The notes: generated by a model not told the origin, from the letters alone. Shown: positions 25,421 through 36,300, counted from the first letter of the stretch. The stretch: 64,000 bases of DNA from Paraburkholderia sprentiae WSM5005 (GCF_001865575.2 NZ_CP017562.2:1550001-1614000), one strand, 5' to 3'. Numbers and translations: made by a program.

Positions 25421-28015
25421 ATGGCAGAAGACACGCCGCTAACCCGCGCGGCCAACGCCGCTTCCACGCCTTCCGCTTCGTCCGCTTCCTCCGCTCCTCC
25501 CGCTTCGCTGATCCCGCCGCAGCAGTTCGCGCTCGACGTGTTGCTCGAAAAATACGCGAAAGGCGACGAGCAATCGGCCGACGATGTATACCGCCGCGTC
25601 GCGCGCGGCGTCGCCGACGCCGAGCCGCCCGAATTGCGCGCGTCGGTCGAAGCGCAGTTCGTCGACAACCTGCGCCACGGCGCACTCGGCGCAGGCCGCA
25701 TCATGAGCGCGGCGGGCAGCGGCATCGCCGCGACGCTGATCAACTGCTTCGTGCAGCCGGTCGGCGATTCGATCCAGGGCGTCGACGACCAGGGCTTGCC
25801 GGGCATCTACGTGGCCCTGCTGCAGGCGGCCGAAACCATGCGCCGCGGCGGCGGCGTCGGCTACAACTTCTCCGCGATACGGCCGAAGGGCGCGCGGGTT
25901 CATACGACCAGTTCGGCCGCCTCCGGTCCGTGCAGCTACATGGACGTGTTCGACGCGTCGTGCCGCACCGTCGAAAGCGCGGGCTCGCGGCGCGGCGCGC
26001 AGATGGCGGTACTCGACTGCGACCACCCCGACCTGCTGGACTTCATCGAAGCCAAGCATTCGAAGGGGCGCTGGAACAACTTCAACGTGTCGGTCGGCGT
26101 TACTGACGAATTCATGCGCGCGGTCGAGAACGACGAGCCGTGGCAACTGGTCCATCGCGCCGAGCCGTCGCCGGCGCTGCGCGCCGCAGGCGATGTGCGG
26201 CAGCGCGAGGACGGCCTGTGGGTCTACAGCGAGCACCCGGCGAGCGCGATCTGGGACCGCATCATGCGCTCGACGTACGACGTCGCCGAGCCAGGCATCG
26301 TGTTCATGTCACGGATGAACGAGGACAACAACCTGCGGGCCGTCGAAACGATCCGCGCGACCAACCCGTGCGGCGAGCAGCCGCTGCCCGCGTACGGCTG
26401 CTGCAACCTGGGACCGCTCAACCTGACGCGCTTCGTCGTCGATCCGTTCGCGCAACTGCAGGGCCGCCAGCCGTCGTTCGACTGGGACGAACTTGCGCGA
26501 CGCACGCGCACGCAGGTGCGCTTTCTTGACGACGTGCTCGACGTCACGCTGTGGCCGCTGCCGCAGCAATACGACGAATCGCGCGCAAAGCGGCGTATCG
26601 GCGTCGGTTTCACCGGCCTGGGCGATACGCTCGTGATGCTCGGCCTGCGCTACGACTCACAGGAAGGCCGCGATTTCGCGGCGCGCATCGCGCGGCTGAT
26701 ACGCGACGAGGCGTACCGCGCGTCAGTCGAGCTCGCGAAGGAGCGCGGCGCGTTTGCGCTGTTTGACGCCGCGCGCTATCTGGAACCCGGCACCTTCGCC
26801 TCGCGCCTGCCCGAGGACATCCAGCAGGCAATCCGCCGCGACGGCATCCGCAACAGCCATCTGCTGTCCATCGCGCCGACCGGCACCGTGAGCCTCGCGT
26901 TCGCGGACAACGCGTCGAACGGCATCGAGCCGGCGTTCTCGTGGACCTATACGCGTATGAAGGTGATGGCCGACGGTGGCCGCGAATCGTTCGACGTCGA
27001 GGACTATGCGTACCGGCTTTATCGCGAGCTTGGCGGCGACGTGAGCCGGCTGCCGGACTATTTCGTCAGCGCGCTGCAGATGTCGGCGCGCGACCATCTC
27101 GACATGATGGCGGCCGTGCAACCGTACGTCGATACGTCGATCTCGAAGACCGTCAACGTGCCCGCTGACTATCCGTTCGACGCGTTCGAAAGCCTCTACT
27201 TCGATGCATGGAAAAGCGGGCTGAAGGGCCTTGCCACCTATCGCCCGAACGACACGCTCGGCGCGGTGCTGAGCGTGACGCCGGCGCAGGCCGACGACAC
27301 GCTCGCCGAGATGGACCAGGACCCACTGCGCATCGCGATCGATCATCGGCCCAAAGGCGAATTGCCGGCGATCATCGAGAAGGTCGAATATCTGACTCAG
27401 GCGGGCAAGAAGTCGCTGTACGTCGCGGTGTCGTTCATCGAGGTGACGGGGCGGCTCGGCGGCGACGAAGTGACGATCGAGCGGCCGATCGAGTTCTTCA
27501 TTCCGACCGGTCAGCGCGACGAGTCGCAGCAGTGGATCACCGCGACGATGCGTTCGCTGTCGCTTGCCGCGCGCGGCGGCTTTGTCGCGCGCAATCTTCA
27601 GGATATGCGCAAGGTGTCGTGGGATCGCGGCCAGGTGCGGCTTGGCGACGTGCAGCGTCTCGACGGTCATCGCGCGCCGCGCTGGCACGATTCCGAAGTC
27701 GCCGCGCTCGCATTCGCGATCCAGCAGATCCTGTACCGACGCGGCTTTCTCGACGCCGAGGGCAATCAGGTGTCGTCGCGGATGCTCGCGCGTTTGCCGC
27801 GCGGGCAAACGAAGACCGAGACCGCGCTGTCCGCCGATTTCGGCATCCGTCCGAATCCGGAGGATAGCTCGGACGCATTGCTGCAGCCGAACGGCACGCA
27901 AGGTCTGCATACGATGCTCGGGCGCAAATGCGGTTCGTGTGGCGCGAATGCCGTGATTCGCAAGGACGGGTGCGATTTTTGTACCGCGTGTGGGGAGGTG
28001 GGGGCGTGCGGGTAG
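25421..28015 (+). CDS. nrdJ: Adenosylcobalamin-dependent (class II) ribonucleoside-diphosphate reductase
   Basis: An 864-residue class II ribonucleotide reductase, which makes deoxyribonucleotides using coenzyme B12 and needs no oxygen. Seen are the first catalytic cysteine region LINCFVQPVGDSIQG, RRGGGVGYNFSAIRPKGA, AGSRRGAQMAVLDCDHPD, the finger-loop TNPCGEQPLPAYGCCNLGPLN (read as overlapping parts) with the active-site cysteine and glutamate, RIGVGFTGLGD and SIAPTGTVSL. The C-terminus has a cysteine-rich tail (KCGSCG ... CDFCTACG) for reduction or zinc binding. The N-terminus has an unusual Ala/Ser-rich stretch of about 20 residues. The gene is monocistronic; 25187-25420 upstream is very GC-rich, and no B12 riboswitch was recognised there. 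Confidence 0.93.
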   Translation: MAEDTPLTRAANAASTPSASSASSAPPASLIPPQQFALDVLLEKYAKGDEQSADDVYRRVARGVADAEPPELRASVEAQFVDNLRHGALGAGRIMSAAGSGIAATLINCFVQPVGDSIQGVDDQGLPGIYVALLQAAETMRRGGGVGYNFSAIRPKGARVHTTSSAASGPCSYMDVFDASCRTVESAGSRRGAQMAVLDCDHPDLLDFIEAKHSKGRWNNFNVSVGVTDEFMRAVENDEPWQLVHRAEPSPALRAAGDVRQREDGLWVYSEHPASAIWDRIMRSTYDVAEPGIVFMSRMNEDNNLRAVETIRATNPCGEQPLPAYGCCNLGPLNLTRFVVDPFAQLQGRQPSFDWDELARRTRTQVRFLDDVLDVTLWPLPQQYDESRAKRRIGVGFTGLGDTLVMLGLRYDSQEGRDFAARIARLIRDEAYRASVELAKERGAFALFDAARYLEPGTFASRLPEDIQQAIRRDGIRNSHLLSIAPTGTVSLAFADNASNGIEPAFSWTYTRMKVMADGGRESFDVEDYAYRLYRELGGDVSRLPDYFVSALQMSARDHLDMMAAVQPYVDTSISKTVNVPADYPFDAFESLYFDAWKSGLKGLATYRPNDTLGAVLSVTPAQADDTLAEMDQDPLRIAIDHRPKGELPAIIEKVEYLTQAGKKSLYVAVSFIEVTGRLGGDEVTIERPIEFFIPTGQRDESQQWITATMRSLSLAARGGFVARNLQDMRKVSWDRGQVRLGDVQRLDGHRAPRWHDSEVAALAFAIQQILYRRGFLDAEGNQVSSRMLARLPRGQTKTETALSADFGIRPNPEDSSDALLQPNGTQGLHTMLGRKCGSCGANAVIRKDGCDFCTACGEVGACG

Positions 28016-28101
28016 CGAAATGCGAACTCGGCGACGATTCCGCGTTGGAAGAGATCGGCCATTCCGCGCAGGCCGGTACGGTCGGTCCGTATGAAAAAAT
28101 C

Positions 28102-29016
28102 CTACGTCGACGGGGTGGACTCGCTGCCGGGCAGTTGCCGCACCAGCTCGATGAATGCCCGCAATCCGGCAGGAATATGTCGGCTTCCGGGAAAATAGAG
28201 AAACAGTCCGGGAATGAGCGGGCACCAATCACTCAGCACCGCAACGAGCCGCTTGCGTGCCATCGCGTCGCGCGCATACGGCTCGGGTACGTATGCAATG
28301 CCAAGTCCTTCCAGTGCCGCTTCGATCATCAACGTATTGCTGTCCATCGTGAGCGCGCCGGGCGGATCTATCGTGAAGCTCTGACCGTGACGCGCGAACT
28401 CCCATCGATATCGTTTGCCACTGGGCAGACGTTGCCGGATGCAGCGATGGGCCTGCAATTCGTCCGGCACGGCAGGCCGGCCATGCTTGCGCAGATAACG
28501 TGGCGACGCCACTGCAACGAAGCGTAAATCCTCGCTGACCCGTACCGCGATCATGTCCCTGGGTACCGCTTCACCGAGCCTTACGCCTGCATCGAAGCCT
28601 TCCGCGACGATATCGACGAAACGTCCGTCCGCAACGAGATCCAGCTCCATCTGCGGATACATCGCCAGAAAGCGCGGCACGGCAGTCTGGAGCAGTTGAC
28701 GGATCGCCCCGTCGCTTCCATTGATCCGCAGCGTGCCGCGAAGCGCCTCGTCTTCCCGTGCGACATCGTCGAGCGCGTGATCGAGATCGCTCAACACCGG
28801 ACGCAGACGTGCAAGCAGCCGCTCGCCCGCTTCCGTCAAGGACACGCTGCGAGTGGTCCGGTGCAGCAAGCGCACATCCAGATCGTTCTCGAGTCCGCGC
28901 ATCGCATGGCTCAGCGCCGAACGCGACACACCCAGTTCGCCTGCGGCCTGCACGAAGCTGCGCCGCGCGGCGACGACCATGAAAGCCCGCAGATCGTTGA
29001 GAGTCTGTTTGCCCAT
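28102..29016 (-). CDS. LysR-family transcriptional regulator
   Basis: A 304-residue LysR regulator. The N-terminal HTH is LNDLRAFMVVAARRSFVQAAGELGVSRSALSHAMRGLE, read in parts, and the effector domain is of the AaeR/DmlR-like CrgA type (GTLRINGSDGAIRQLL, FDAGVRLGEAVPRDMIAVRV). It is divergent from the SDR gene at 29117 with 100 bases between, so it very probably regulates that gene and itself. It converges with the ribonucleotide reductase gene. Confidence 0.9.
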   Translation of the reverse strand: MGKQTLNDLRAFMVVAARRSFVQAAGELGVSRSALSHAMRGLENDLDVRLLHRTTRSVSLTEAGERLLARLRPVLSDLDHALDDVAREDEALRGTLRINGSDGAIRQLLQTAVPRFLAMYPQMELDLVADGRFVDIVAEGFDAGVRLGEAVPRDMIAVRVSEDLRFVAVASPRYLRKHGRPAVPDELQAHRCIRQRLPSGKRYRWEFARHGQSFTIDPPGALTMDSNTLMIEAALEGLGIAYVPEPYARDAMARKRLVAVLSDWCPLIPGLFLYFPGSRHIPAGLRAFIELVRQLPGSESTPST

Positions 29017-29036
29017 TGGTGAATATCCTTCAACAC

Positions 29037-29056
29037 GTCATGCCGATTGGCGTGAC
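29037..29056. promoter_or_regulatory. Candidate LysR operator between divergent LysR and SDR genes
   Basis: Imperfect palindrome GTCATGCC-GATT-GGCGTGAC, eight-base arms with one mismatch. It lies 20 bases from the LysR start and 60 bases from the SDR start. Position and symmetry fit a LysR binding site; the regulator is not shown to bind it. Confidence 0.45.
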
Positions 29057-29116
29057 TTCTCCGACGAATTCCATTGTTCTAGCATGAACACCTGATCTTT
29101 CCAACGGAGTATGAGC

Positions 29117-29944
29117 ATGACGAAGAACTGGCTGATCACGGGCGCATCGAGCGGCCTCGGGCGTGGGCTGACGGAGAAGCTGCTGGCACGCGGCGACGGC
29201 GTTGTCGCGACGCTGCGCAGGCCCGGCGCATTAGACGACCTGCGCAAGCAATACAGCGGCCAACTAGAGGTCGTCACTTGCGAACTGACCAACGTCGATG
29301 CAATCAGAGCCGCTGTCGCGCAGGCATTTGCTGCGTTCGCGCGCGTCGACGTCGTCGTCAGCAACGCGGGCTACGGGCTGTTCGGCGCGGCCGAAGAGCT
29401 CGACGACACCCAAATTGCACGGCAGATCGAGACCAATCTGACCGGGTCGATCCAGTTGATACGCGCGGTCATTCCGCGTCTGCGGAAACAGGGTGGCGGA
29501 CGCATCGTGCAGGTGTCGTCGGAAGGCGGCCGCATCGGCTATCCGGCTTTTAGCATTTACCACGCGACGAAATGGGGAATCGAGGGTTTCGTCGAAGCTG
29601 CCGCGCAAGAAGTCGCACCGTTCGGCATCGACTTCGTGATCATGGAACCCGGTCCTACGCGCACCAACTTCGGCGCTGGTCTCGATCGCGCGGCGCCGAT
29701 GCGCGTGTACGACGACACGCCCGTCGGTGAAATCCGGCGCGCACTCGACGGCGGCTATTTCGATTTTGCGGATGCGGCGAAAACGGTCGACGCAATGATC
29801 GCCGCGATCGACAGTCCGGCGCCTCCGCTACGGCTTGCGCTGGGCAAGTCCGCGTACGAATCGATACGTGCGTCGCTGACAAAGCAACTCGGTAGTCTCG
29901 AAGCGCAGAAGGAGATCGCGTTGTCGGTGATGGAGCGTGGATAG
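29117..29944 (+). CDS. Short-chain dehydrogenase/reductase
   Basis: A 275-residue classical SDR with cofactor motif TGASSGLG at residues 8-15, SNAGYGLFG in place of NNAG, catalytic serine in VQVSSEGGRIG and active-site YHATKWGIEGF. ATG 29117 is preferred over ATG 29111 because GGAG at 29106-29109 is seven bases from the former and one base from the latter. The C-terminal extension resembles the retinol-dehydrogenase-like SDRs commonly regulated by an adjacent LysR. Substrate unknown. Confidence 0.88.
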   Translation: MTKNWLITGASSGLGRGLTEKLLARGDGVVATLRRPGALDDLRKQYSGQLEVVTCELTNVDAIRAAVAQAFAAFARVDVVVSNAGYGLFGAAEELDDTQIARQIETNLTGSIQLIRAVIPRLRKQGGGRIVQVSSEGGRIGYPAFSIYHATKWGIEGFVEAAAQEVAPFGIDFVIMEPGPTRTNFGAGLDRAAPMRVYDDTPVGEIRRALDGGYFDFADAAKTVDAMIAAIDSPAPPLRLALGKSAYESIRASLTKQLGSLEAQKEIALSVMERG

Positions 29945-30059
29945 CCGATTGCGAGCCACTCCCTGCCGATGACAGTGTTCATCCGGGCCGTCCGTAGTCG
30001 GCCCGGCAGCAGACGCTCGCTGATTCCCATACAAGACCGTGTGCTGCGTGCCGGTGGCG

Positions 30060-30394
30060 ACGGGGTCCGCGCACCGCTGAGCCAGCAAGGCGTCGCGAGG
30101 ATTATCGCACCGGATTATCTGCGGCTTTATCGGGCCATCGTTGCTGAGGCCGAGCGTCTTCCGGAACCCGGCCAGGTGTTTTACGAAAATGGTGCAAAGG
30201 TCGTACGAGCCTTCGCCGCAAAAATTCTGCGAAAGCGATTTGACGAATCGACTGCTGCATTGCGCGCAGCGACATTCGTCCAGTTGGTGCTAGGGGACGC
30301 GTATCTGGAACTGTCAATTGGCTACACGGTGCCCGATGTTGAAGCGCGCTTTGCGCTGCAGATTGACGAGGCGGTGACGGCTGCACTTCGCTAA
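30060..30394 (+). pseudogene. C-terminal remnant of a TetR/AcrR regulator (AefR-like)
   Basis: The translated segment IIAPDYLRLYRAIVAEAERLP, GQVFYENGAKVVRAFAAKIL and ATFVQLVLGDAYLELSIGY resembles the C-terminal ligand domain of AefR-type TetR regulators. The preceding reading frame back to 29969 does not look like a helix-turn-helix, and none of the three forward frames between 29945 and 30060 does either. The N-terminal DNA-binding half (about 100 residues) is therefore missing. It is called a decayed fragment, probably cut by a past deletion at the junction with the SDR gene. Confidence 0.6.
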
Positions 30395-30848
30395 GGAGCG
30401 CCGCATAAGATCTCGAGCCATTGGAACGAATAGCGCTTTCGCCTGCTGACCTCTAACCCTGCATTCGGCCGGCTGGGTATATTGAATCTATGGCCGGCCC
30501 GAGATTTGCAACTTCTGGATTTGACGTCCTCGTGGCTTGCACAAACCTATCCGTAATCCATGTTCCGAGATGAAAGCCGCACCGGTCCATCCTCAAAATG
30601 TCGGCAGTTGCCAATCGGTCGCGATCTGTATGCTGCGATGTTGAAATCAAGCTTCCTTCGACGCGTCGCATTTTGACCGTGCCCTTCGCGGGCCTTGCAT
30701 CGTCGCATTAACGGTAGATCAAGGCGCAAAACGCCGACAGTTCGTGTTAGTTAAGAATACAAATTGCGCCTATGCTGCTCTGGCCACGCTCTGAAACGGC
30801 GCCGGGGTCGAGTGCCATGTCATTCCGCGTGCATAAGAGGGCGAAAGT
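30395..30848. other. Intergenic region upstream of the small TpsA gene
   Basis: 454 bases. A minus-strand open frame (30671-30453, 72 codons) has no recognised similarity and I do not call it. The last 100 bases are the likely promoter of the exoprotein gene; the best match, TTAGTT then 18 bases then TATGCT just before 30780, is weak. The ribosome binding site is GAGGGCGAAAG before ATG 30849. Confidence 0.35.
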
Positions 30849-33098
30849 ATGTCACTCAATATGTTTTCCATGCGCCCGCCGCGCGGTGCGCGCAAGCTGC
30901 CCGCCGTCTCCATCGTCGTGTCGCTGCTTGGTCTGTCGTGCGCGGCACCGGTTTTTGCAGCAGGCACGTTGCCGCAAGGTGGAGCCTATGTAAGCGGAAA
31001 TGGCTCCATTGCCGGTGCCGGCAATACGCTGACCGTGACACAACCGGGTTCAACCCGCGGTGTGATCAACTGGAACAGCTTCTCTATCGGCCGAAACAAT
31101 ACCGTCGTGTTTAACAACGGTTCTGGCGCGACGCTAAATCGCGTGACAGGCGGATCGCCATCCGCGATTCTCGGCAAGCTCAACGCAACCGGGAGTGTCT
31201 ATCTGATCAATCCGCAAGGCGTGGTAGTCGGTCAACAAGGTGTCGTTAGCACTGGCGGTCGCTTTGTTGCCTCTACGCTCGACACTGACAACGCGTCGTT
31301 CATGAACGGGGGCGCACTGACGTTCTCCGGCCAGTCGGAGCAGCGTGTCGTCAATCTTGGCCGCATTGGCTCTACGAATGGCGACGTGCTGCTCATCGCC
31401 GCTAAGGAAGTAGACAACTATGGCAGCATCAGAGCGCCGCAAGGCACGGCTGAGGTCGCTGTCGGCAACAAGGTGTTACTGCAGGATTCGTCCAGCTCGC
31501 AGCAGATGTTCGTGCAGACGGCGAGCGGTGGCGCAATCGTCAACACAGGTGTGATCGAAGCCGCACAGGTGAGCCTGCAAGCCGTGGATGGCAACATCTA
31601 TGCGCTCGCCGGTTGCGACGACGTGGTACGGGCGACGGGCACCGCAACCCGGGGCGGGCATGTGTGGCTGGTTGCTGGCACCGCGGGACAGGTGATTCTT
31701 GCGGGTAACGTGGGCGCGCAGAACGCTGACGGCACTGGCGGCACGGTCGATACCAGTACGGGGCTTCTCACTTTCTGGGGCGATCTCACGAAGGTCACGA
31801 CCGGTCAATGGAACATTACGCTGCCCGCATACACGTTCGATAACGGCGCGGCGCGCACCTTTGCGCGCAGTCTGAATGCGAGCACGTCGATCGGCATGAC
31901 GACGACAGGTGCATCGGGCCAAAGCGGCGATATCGGCGTCGAGCACAGCATCCAATGGACGGGCGACTCATCACTCACATTGAACGCGGCACATGGCGTT
32001 TCAGTCGCGTCGGGCGTGACGCTCAGCAACCAGGGTGGCGGCGCGCTCACACTTCGCGCAGATGCAGGAAGCATTAATAACGGCGGCAGCGTCACCAATA
32101 GCGGCACCATTGACTGGTCTTCGAGTACCGGCATCGTGAGTGCGCTCTACGACATCAGCGGCAGCTATACGCCGGGCACCGTGCTCAGCAATAGCGCGTG
32201 GAGGCCGCCCGCCTACAGCGGTCTCGTCACGCAGATCACCGGTTACAAGCTCGTCAATTCGGTGCAGGATTTGCAGAACATAGTCGAGGAAATGGGCGGC
32301 AACTACGCACTTGGCAAGGATATTGATGCGAGCGACTATGCGTTCAGGACGCTCGGTTTCGCCACTAATGCGTCGTTTTCCGGGCAGTTCAACGGAATGT
32401 GGCACACGGTGTCGAACATCTCACCCGACGCCAATGCGGTGTTCAGCGATATTGCCGCGAACGGCGTTGTCAGAGACGTGAACGTTAACGCGAACTCACA
32501 TATTTATGCGCCCTCGTTCAGGTCCGTCGGCATTCTGGCCGGCACCAACCACGGCTTGATTGTGAACACCTTCACCTCGGGCGCGATCCGGCCGCCGAGC
32601 AACGATTCCGGCGCGACGATCGGCGGCCTGGTCGGTAGCAACTACGGCACGATCGCGCGTTCGGGCAGCAGTGCGAACGTCACAGCCGACTCGTGTGGCG
32701 GGGGGCTGGTCTATAGCAACACGGGAACGATTACCCAGTCATACGCGACCGGCGACGTGTCGAGCAACGAGTCGCGCGGCTCATCCGCTGGCCTCGTGCA
32801 CAGCAACACCGGCACAGTCACGCAGTCGTTCGCGACGGGCAAGGTCTCCGCGTTCAATGTGGCACTGGACGGCGCGGTCTGCTACTACTGCTCGGGACTC
32901 GGCAGCGATGTGTACTGGAACGTCGATACAACCGGATTGACGACTAGCGGCGGTAATCTGCCGCCTTCAAACGGGCTAACGACCGCGCAGATGAGTAATC
33001 CCGCGAGCTTCGCTGGATGGGACTTCGGTACCGGCGGGGCTTGGGCACTGCCTGCCGGCACAACGCATCCGGTGCTGCGCTGGCAGATCGAACACTAG
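30849..33098 (+). CDS. Two-partner-secretion exoprotein (short TpsA) with GLUG-type repeats
   Basis: A 749-residue secreted protein. A conventional signal peptide ends CAAPVFAAG. The N-terminal filamentous-haemagglutinin TPS domain follows (about residues 38-270), with TVTQPGSTRGVINWNSFSIG, ATLNRVTGGSPSAILGKLNA and VYLINPQGVVVG, the segments read by a TpsB pore. The C-terminal third has GLUG-like repeats (GGLVGSNYGTIARSGSSANV, GGLVYSNTGTITQSYATGDV, GLVHSNTGTVTQSFATGKV). It ends without a toxin-like domain. No TpsB gene lies next to it on the same strand; the TpsB at 40773-42542 is the probable partner. It converges with the giant TpsA gene. Confidence 0.88.
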   Translation: MSLNMFSMRPPRGARKLPAVSIVVSLLGLSCAAPVFAAGTLPQGGAYVSGNGSIAGAGNTLTVTQPGSTRGVINWNSFSIGRNNTVVFNNGSGATLNRVTGGSPSAILGKLNATGSVYLINPQGVVVGQQGVVSTGGRFVASTLDTDNASFMNGGALTFSGQSEQRVVNLGRIGSTNGDVLLIAAKEVDNYGSIRAPQGTAEVAVGNKVLLQDSSSSQQMFVQTASGGAIVNTGVIEAAQVSLQAVDGNIYALAGCDDVVRATGTATRGGHVWLVAGTAGQVILAGNVGAQNADGTGGTVDTSTGLLTFWGDLTKVTTGQWNITLPAYTFDNGAARTFARSLNASTSIGMTTTGASGQSGDIGVEHSIQWTGDSSLTLNAAHGVSVASGVTLSNQGGGALTLRADAGSINNGGSVTNSGTIDWSSSTGIVSALYDISGSYTPGTVLSNSAWRPPAYSGLVTQITGYKLVNSVQDLQNIVEEMGGNYALGKDIDASDYAFRTLGFATNASFSGQFNGMWHTVSNISPDANAVFSDIAANGVVRDVNVNANSHIYAPSFRSVGILAGTNHGLIVNTFTSGAIRPPSNDSGATIGGLVGSNYGTIARSGSSANVTADSCGGGLVYSNTGTITQSYATGDVSSNESRGSSAGLVHSNTGTVTQSFATGKVSAFNVALDGAVCYYCSGLGSDVYWNVDTTGLTTSGGNLPPSNGLTTAQMSNPASFAGWDFGTGGAWALPAGTTHPVLRWQIEH

Positions 33099-33378
33099 GC
33101 GATGGTCATCGTCGGAGCGTCGGTGGTTCTACCCAGCCGGCAACCCGCGGGGCCGCTTCGGGAGCTTCCACCCGTTGCGAGCGACGGCGAGCGTGTAGTG
33201 CGCACATACTGGCGCAAAAAACTCCGCGCGTCTGTCGACGCACGGGCTCGTTGCACCAAGGCGATCAATTCGCGCTTTCATTTCATCGTTGAATGCAAGC
33301 GATGCCACCGCAGCAACCGCCGGCCGGCCCCGCATCGCAGCGGAACCGGCTCGACTGCCGCAGCGCTACCTGCTGTCG

Positions 33379-36300
33379 TCAGCCTTGCTGGCTGTTGGAC
33401 GCCTCCAGCACCACAGCCTTGATGGCCTGGACGTGCACACCAAGCTGTTTCTTGGCGACCGCCAAGCCGTAGCTGGCTGCGTCCTCGTCGCGTTGGTGCG
33501 CGATATTGGACGGCAGATTCACGACCAGCGTGCCATCGTTGAGCAGACGCACATGCATCTCGATCAGTTCGCCATCGGCACGTGCGACCACGCCATGAAC
33601 CCAATCGCTCCCCTGCCCGGCGAGATCGGGTGTCTTGAACGCCAGATTGGCGACGCCTTCCAGTGCGATGTCGTTGCCTTGGTCGACGACTTCGAAAGTC
33701 CCCTTGTTATCGAGCTTATGGGCAGCTTCCGCGCGGTACAGGACCAACGTATTGTGCGTCGCGGGCTGTTCCTTCTCGTCGCCTAGGGCCAAACTGGTCC
33801 AGCCATTGGCTCTCACGATGGACGTATCGAGCACTGTCGTGACGGCGTTGGCATCGTTCGCCCCCTGCGGAGCACTGCCGGGCCGCGGTGCATCATAGAG
33901 CCCAGCGATCGACTGCGGCGCTCCGTCGCGCGTCGCGATGCCGTTGCCTGCTGTGTTGCTGCCGCTGCCGCTCGCATTCTGGTCGGACTTTGCCGTGCCG
34001 TTCACTCCCTGAACCGGCGCGACCGCCGCGACGGGTGAGTAATTGGCGACGATGTCCGCCTTGCCGACTTCCGCATGAGTGTCGAGCACGTAGTTGCCTG
34101 CATCGGTGCCCGCGAGCGACAACCCCGATCCAGAGACCGACTTGCTCCTACCGACGTTCTGGTCGGCGAAGCTTCCACGCCCACCGTTCACGTGGATATC
34201 GTCACCCGCGACGATGTCGCCGGCGTTCAGTACCACGTCGCTCAACTGCGCATTCGTATTGCCGTCGAAAGTCTTCCCAGCGACGGTGGCAGTTGCCGCG
34301 ATCGACTTCGGCGCGATGCTAGCCGTGGCGACCGCGCTGCTGCCGTCGAGCACATAGTTGCCCGCATCGGCACCTGTCAGCGAAAGCCCCGCGCCGAAGA
34401 CTGCCTTTTGGGCGCCGGCGTTTTTGTCGGCGAACGTTCCGGTATTGCCGGCGACGCGAAGGTCATCGCCGGACACTACGTCGCCTGCGGTCGGCTTCAC
34501 GTCGGTCAGGTGCTCTGCGGTGGTGCCGTCGTACGTCTTGTCGCCGGCGGTCGCCGTGGCCGTGACCGACTTCGGCGTGATGGCCGCAGTCGCCACCTGC
34601 GCCGACGTGTCGAGCACGTAGTTGCCTGCATCGGTGCCCGCGAGCGACAGCCCCGAGCCATCGACCGACTTGCCGGTGCCGACATTCTTCGTGTCGAAAC
34701 TGCCGGTGCTGCCCGCCGCCGACACCGTATCGCTGCCTACCAGCCCAGCGAGCGTCACGTTGCCAAGCTGAGCCGTGGTCGTGCCGTCGTACACCTTGTC
34801 GCCGGCGGTCGCCGTGGCCGTGACCGACTTCGGCGTGATGGCCGCAGTCGCCACCTGGGCGGACGTGTCAAGCACGTAGTTGCCTGCATCGGTGCCCGCG
34901 AGCGACAGCCCCGAGCCATCGACCGACTTGCCGGTGCCGACATTCTTCGTGTCGAAACTGCCGGTGCTGCCCGCCGCCGACACCGTATCGCTGCCCACCA
35001 GCCCAGCGAGTGTCACGTTGCCAAGCTGAGCCGTGGTCGTGCCGTCGTACACCTTGTCGCCGGCGGTCGCCGTGGCCGTGACCGACTTCGGCGTGATGGC
35101 CGCAGTCGCCACCTGCGCGGACGTGTCGAGCACGTAGTTGCGTGCATCGGTGCCCGCGAGCGACAGCCCCGAGCCATCGACCGACTTGCCGGTGCCGACA
35201 TTCTTCGTGTCGAAACTGCCGGTGCTGCCCGCCGCCGACACCGTATCGCTGCCCACCAGCCCAGCGAGTGTCACGTTGCCTAGCTGAGCCGTGGTCGTGC
35301 CGTCGTACACCTTGTCGCCGGCGGTCGCCGTGGCGGTAATCGACTTCGGCGTGATGGCCGCGGTCGCCACCTTGGCCGACGTGTCGAGCACGTAGTTGCC
35401 TGCATCGGTGCCCGCGAGCGACAGCCCCGAGCCATCGACCGACTTGCCGGTGCCGACATTCTTCGTGTCGAAACTGCCGGTGCTGCCCGCCGCCGACACC
35501 GTATCGCTGCCCACCAGCCCAGCGAGTGTCACGTTGCCAAGCTGAGCCGTGGTCGTGCCGTCGTACACCTTGTCGCCGGCGGTCGCCGTGGCGGTGACCG
35601 ACTTCGGCGTGATGGCGGCAGTCGCCACCTGCGCCGACGTGTCGAGCACGTAGTTGCCTGCATCGGTGCCCGCGAGCGACAGCCCCGAGCCATCGACCGA
35701 CTTGCCGGTGCCGACATTCTTCGTGTCGAAACTGCCGGTGCTGCCCGCCGCCGACACCGTATCGCTGCCCACCAGCCCAGCGAGTGTCACGTTGCCAAGC
35801 TGAGCCGTGGTCGTGCCGTCGTACACCTTGTCGCCGGCGGTCGCCGTGGCCGTGACCGACTTCGGCGTGATGGCCGCAGTCGCCACCTGCGCCGACGTGT
35901 CGAGCACGTAGTTGCCTGCATCGGTGCCCGCGAGCGACAGCCCCGAGCCATCGACCGACTTGCCGGTGCCGACATTCTTCGTGTCGAAACTGCCGGTGCT
36001 GCCCGCCGCCGACACCGTATCGCTGCCTACCAGCCCAGCGAGCGTCACGTTGCCAAGCTGAGCCGTGGTCGTGCCGTCGTACACCTTGTCGCCGGCGGTC
36101 GCCGTGGCCGTGACCGACTTCGGCGTGATGGCCGCAGTCGCCACCTGCGCCGACGTGTCGAGCACGTAGTTGCCTGCATCGGTGCCCGCGAGCGACAGCC
36201 CCGAGCCATCGACCGACTTGCCGGTGCCGACATTCTTCGTGTCGAAACTGCCGGTGCTGCCCGCCGCCGACACCGTATCGCTGCCTACCAGCCCAGCGAG

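Noticed and set aside
30453..30671. 72-codon minus-strand gene upstream of the short TpsA
   Set aside because: No ribosome binding site or family resemblance, and it lies in the likely promoter region.
34075..35283. 402-codon plus-strand open frame opposite the adhesin repeats
   Set aside because: It is the antisense of the repeated coding sequence, with low-complexity arginine-rich translation; the minus-strand frame has clear protein domains.
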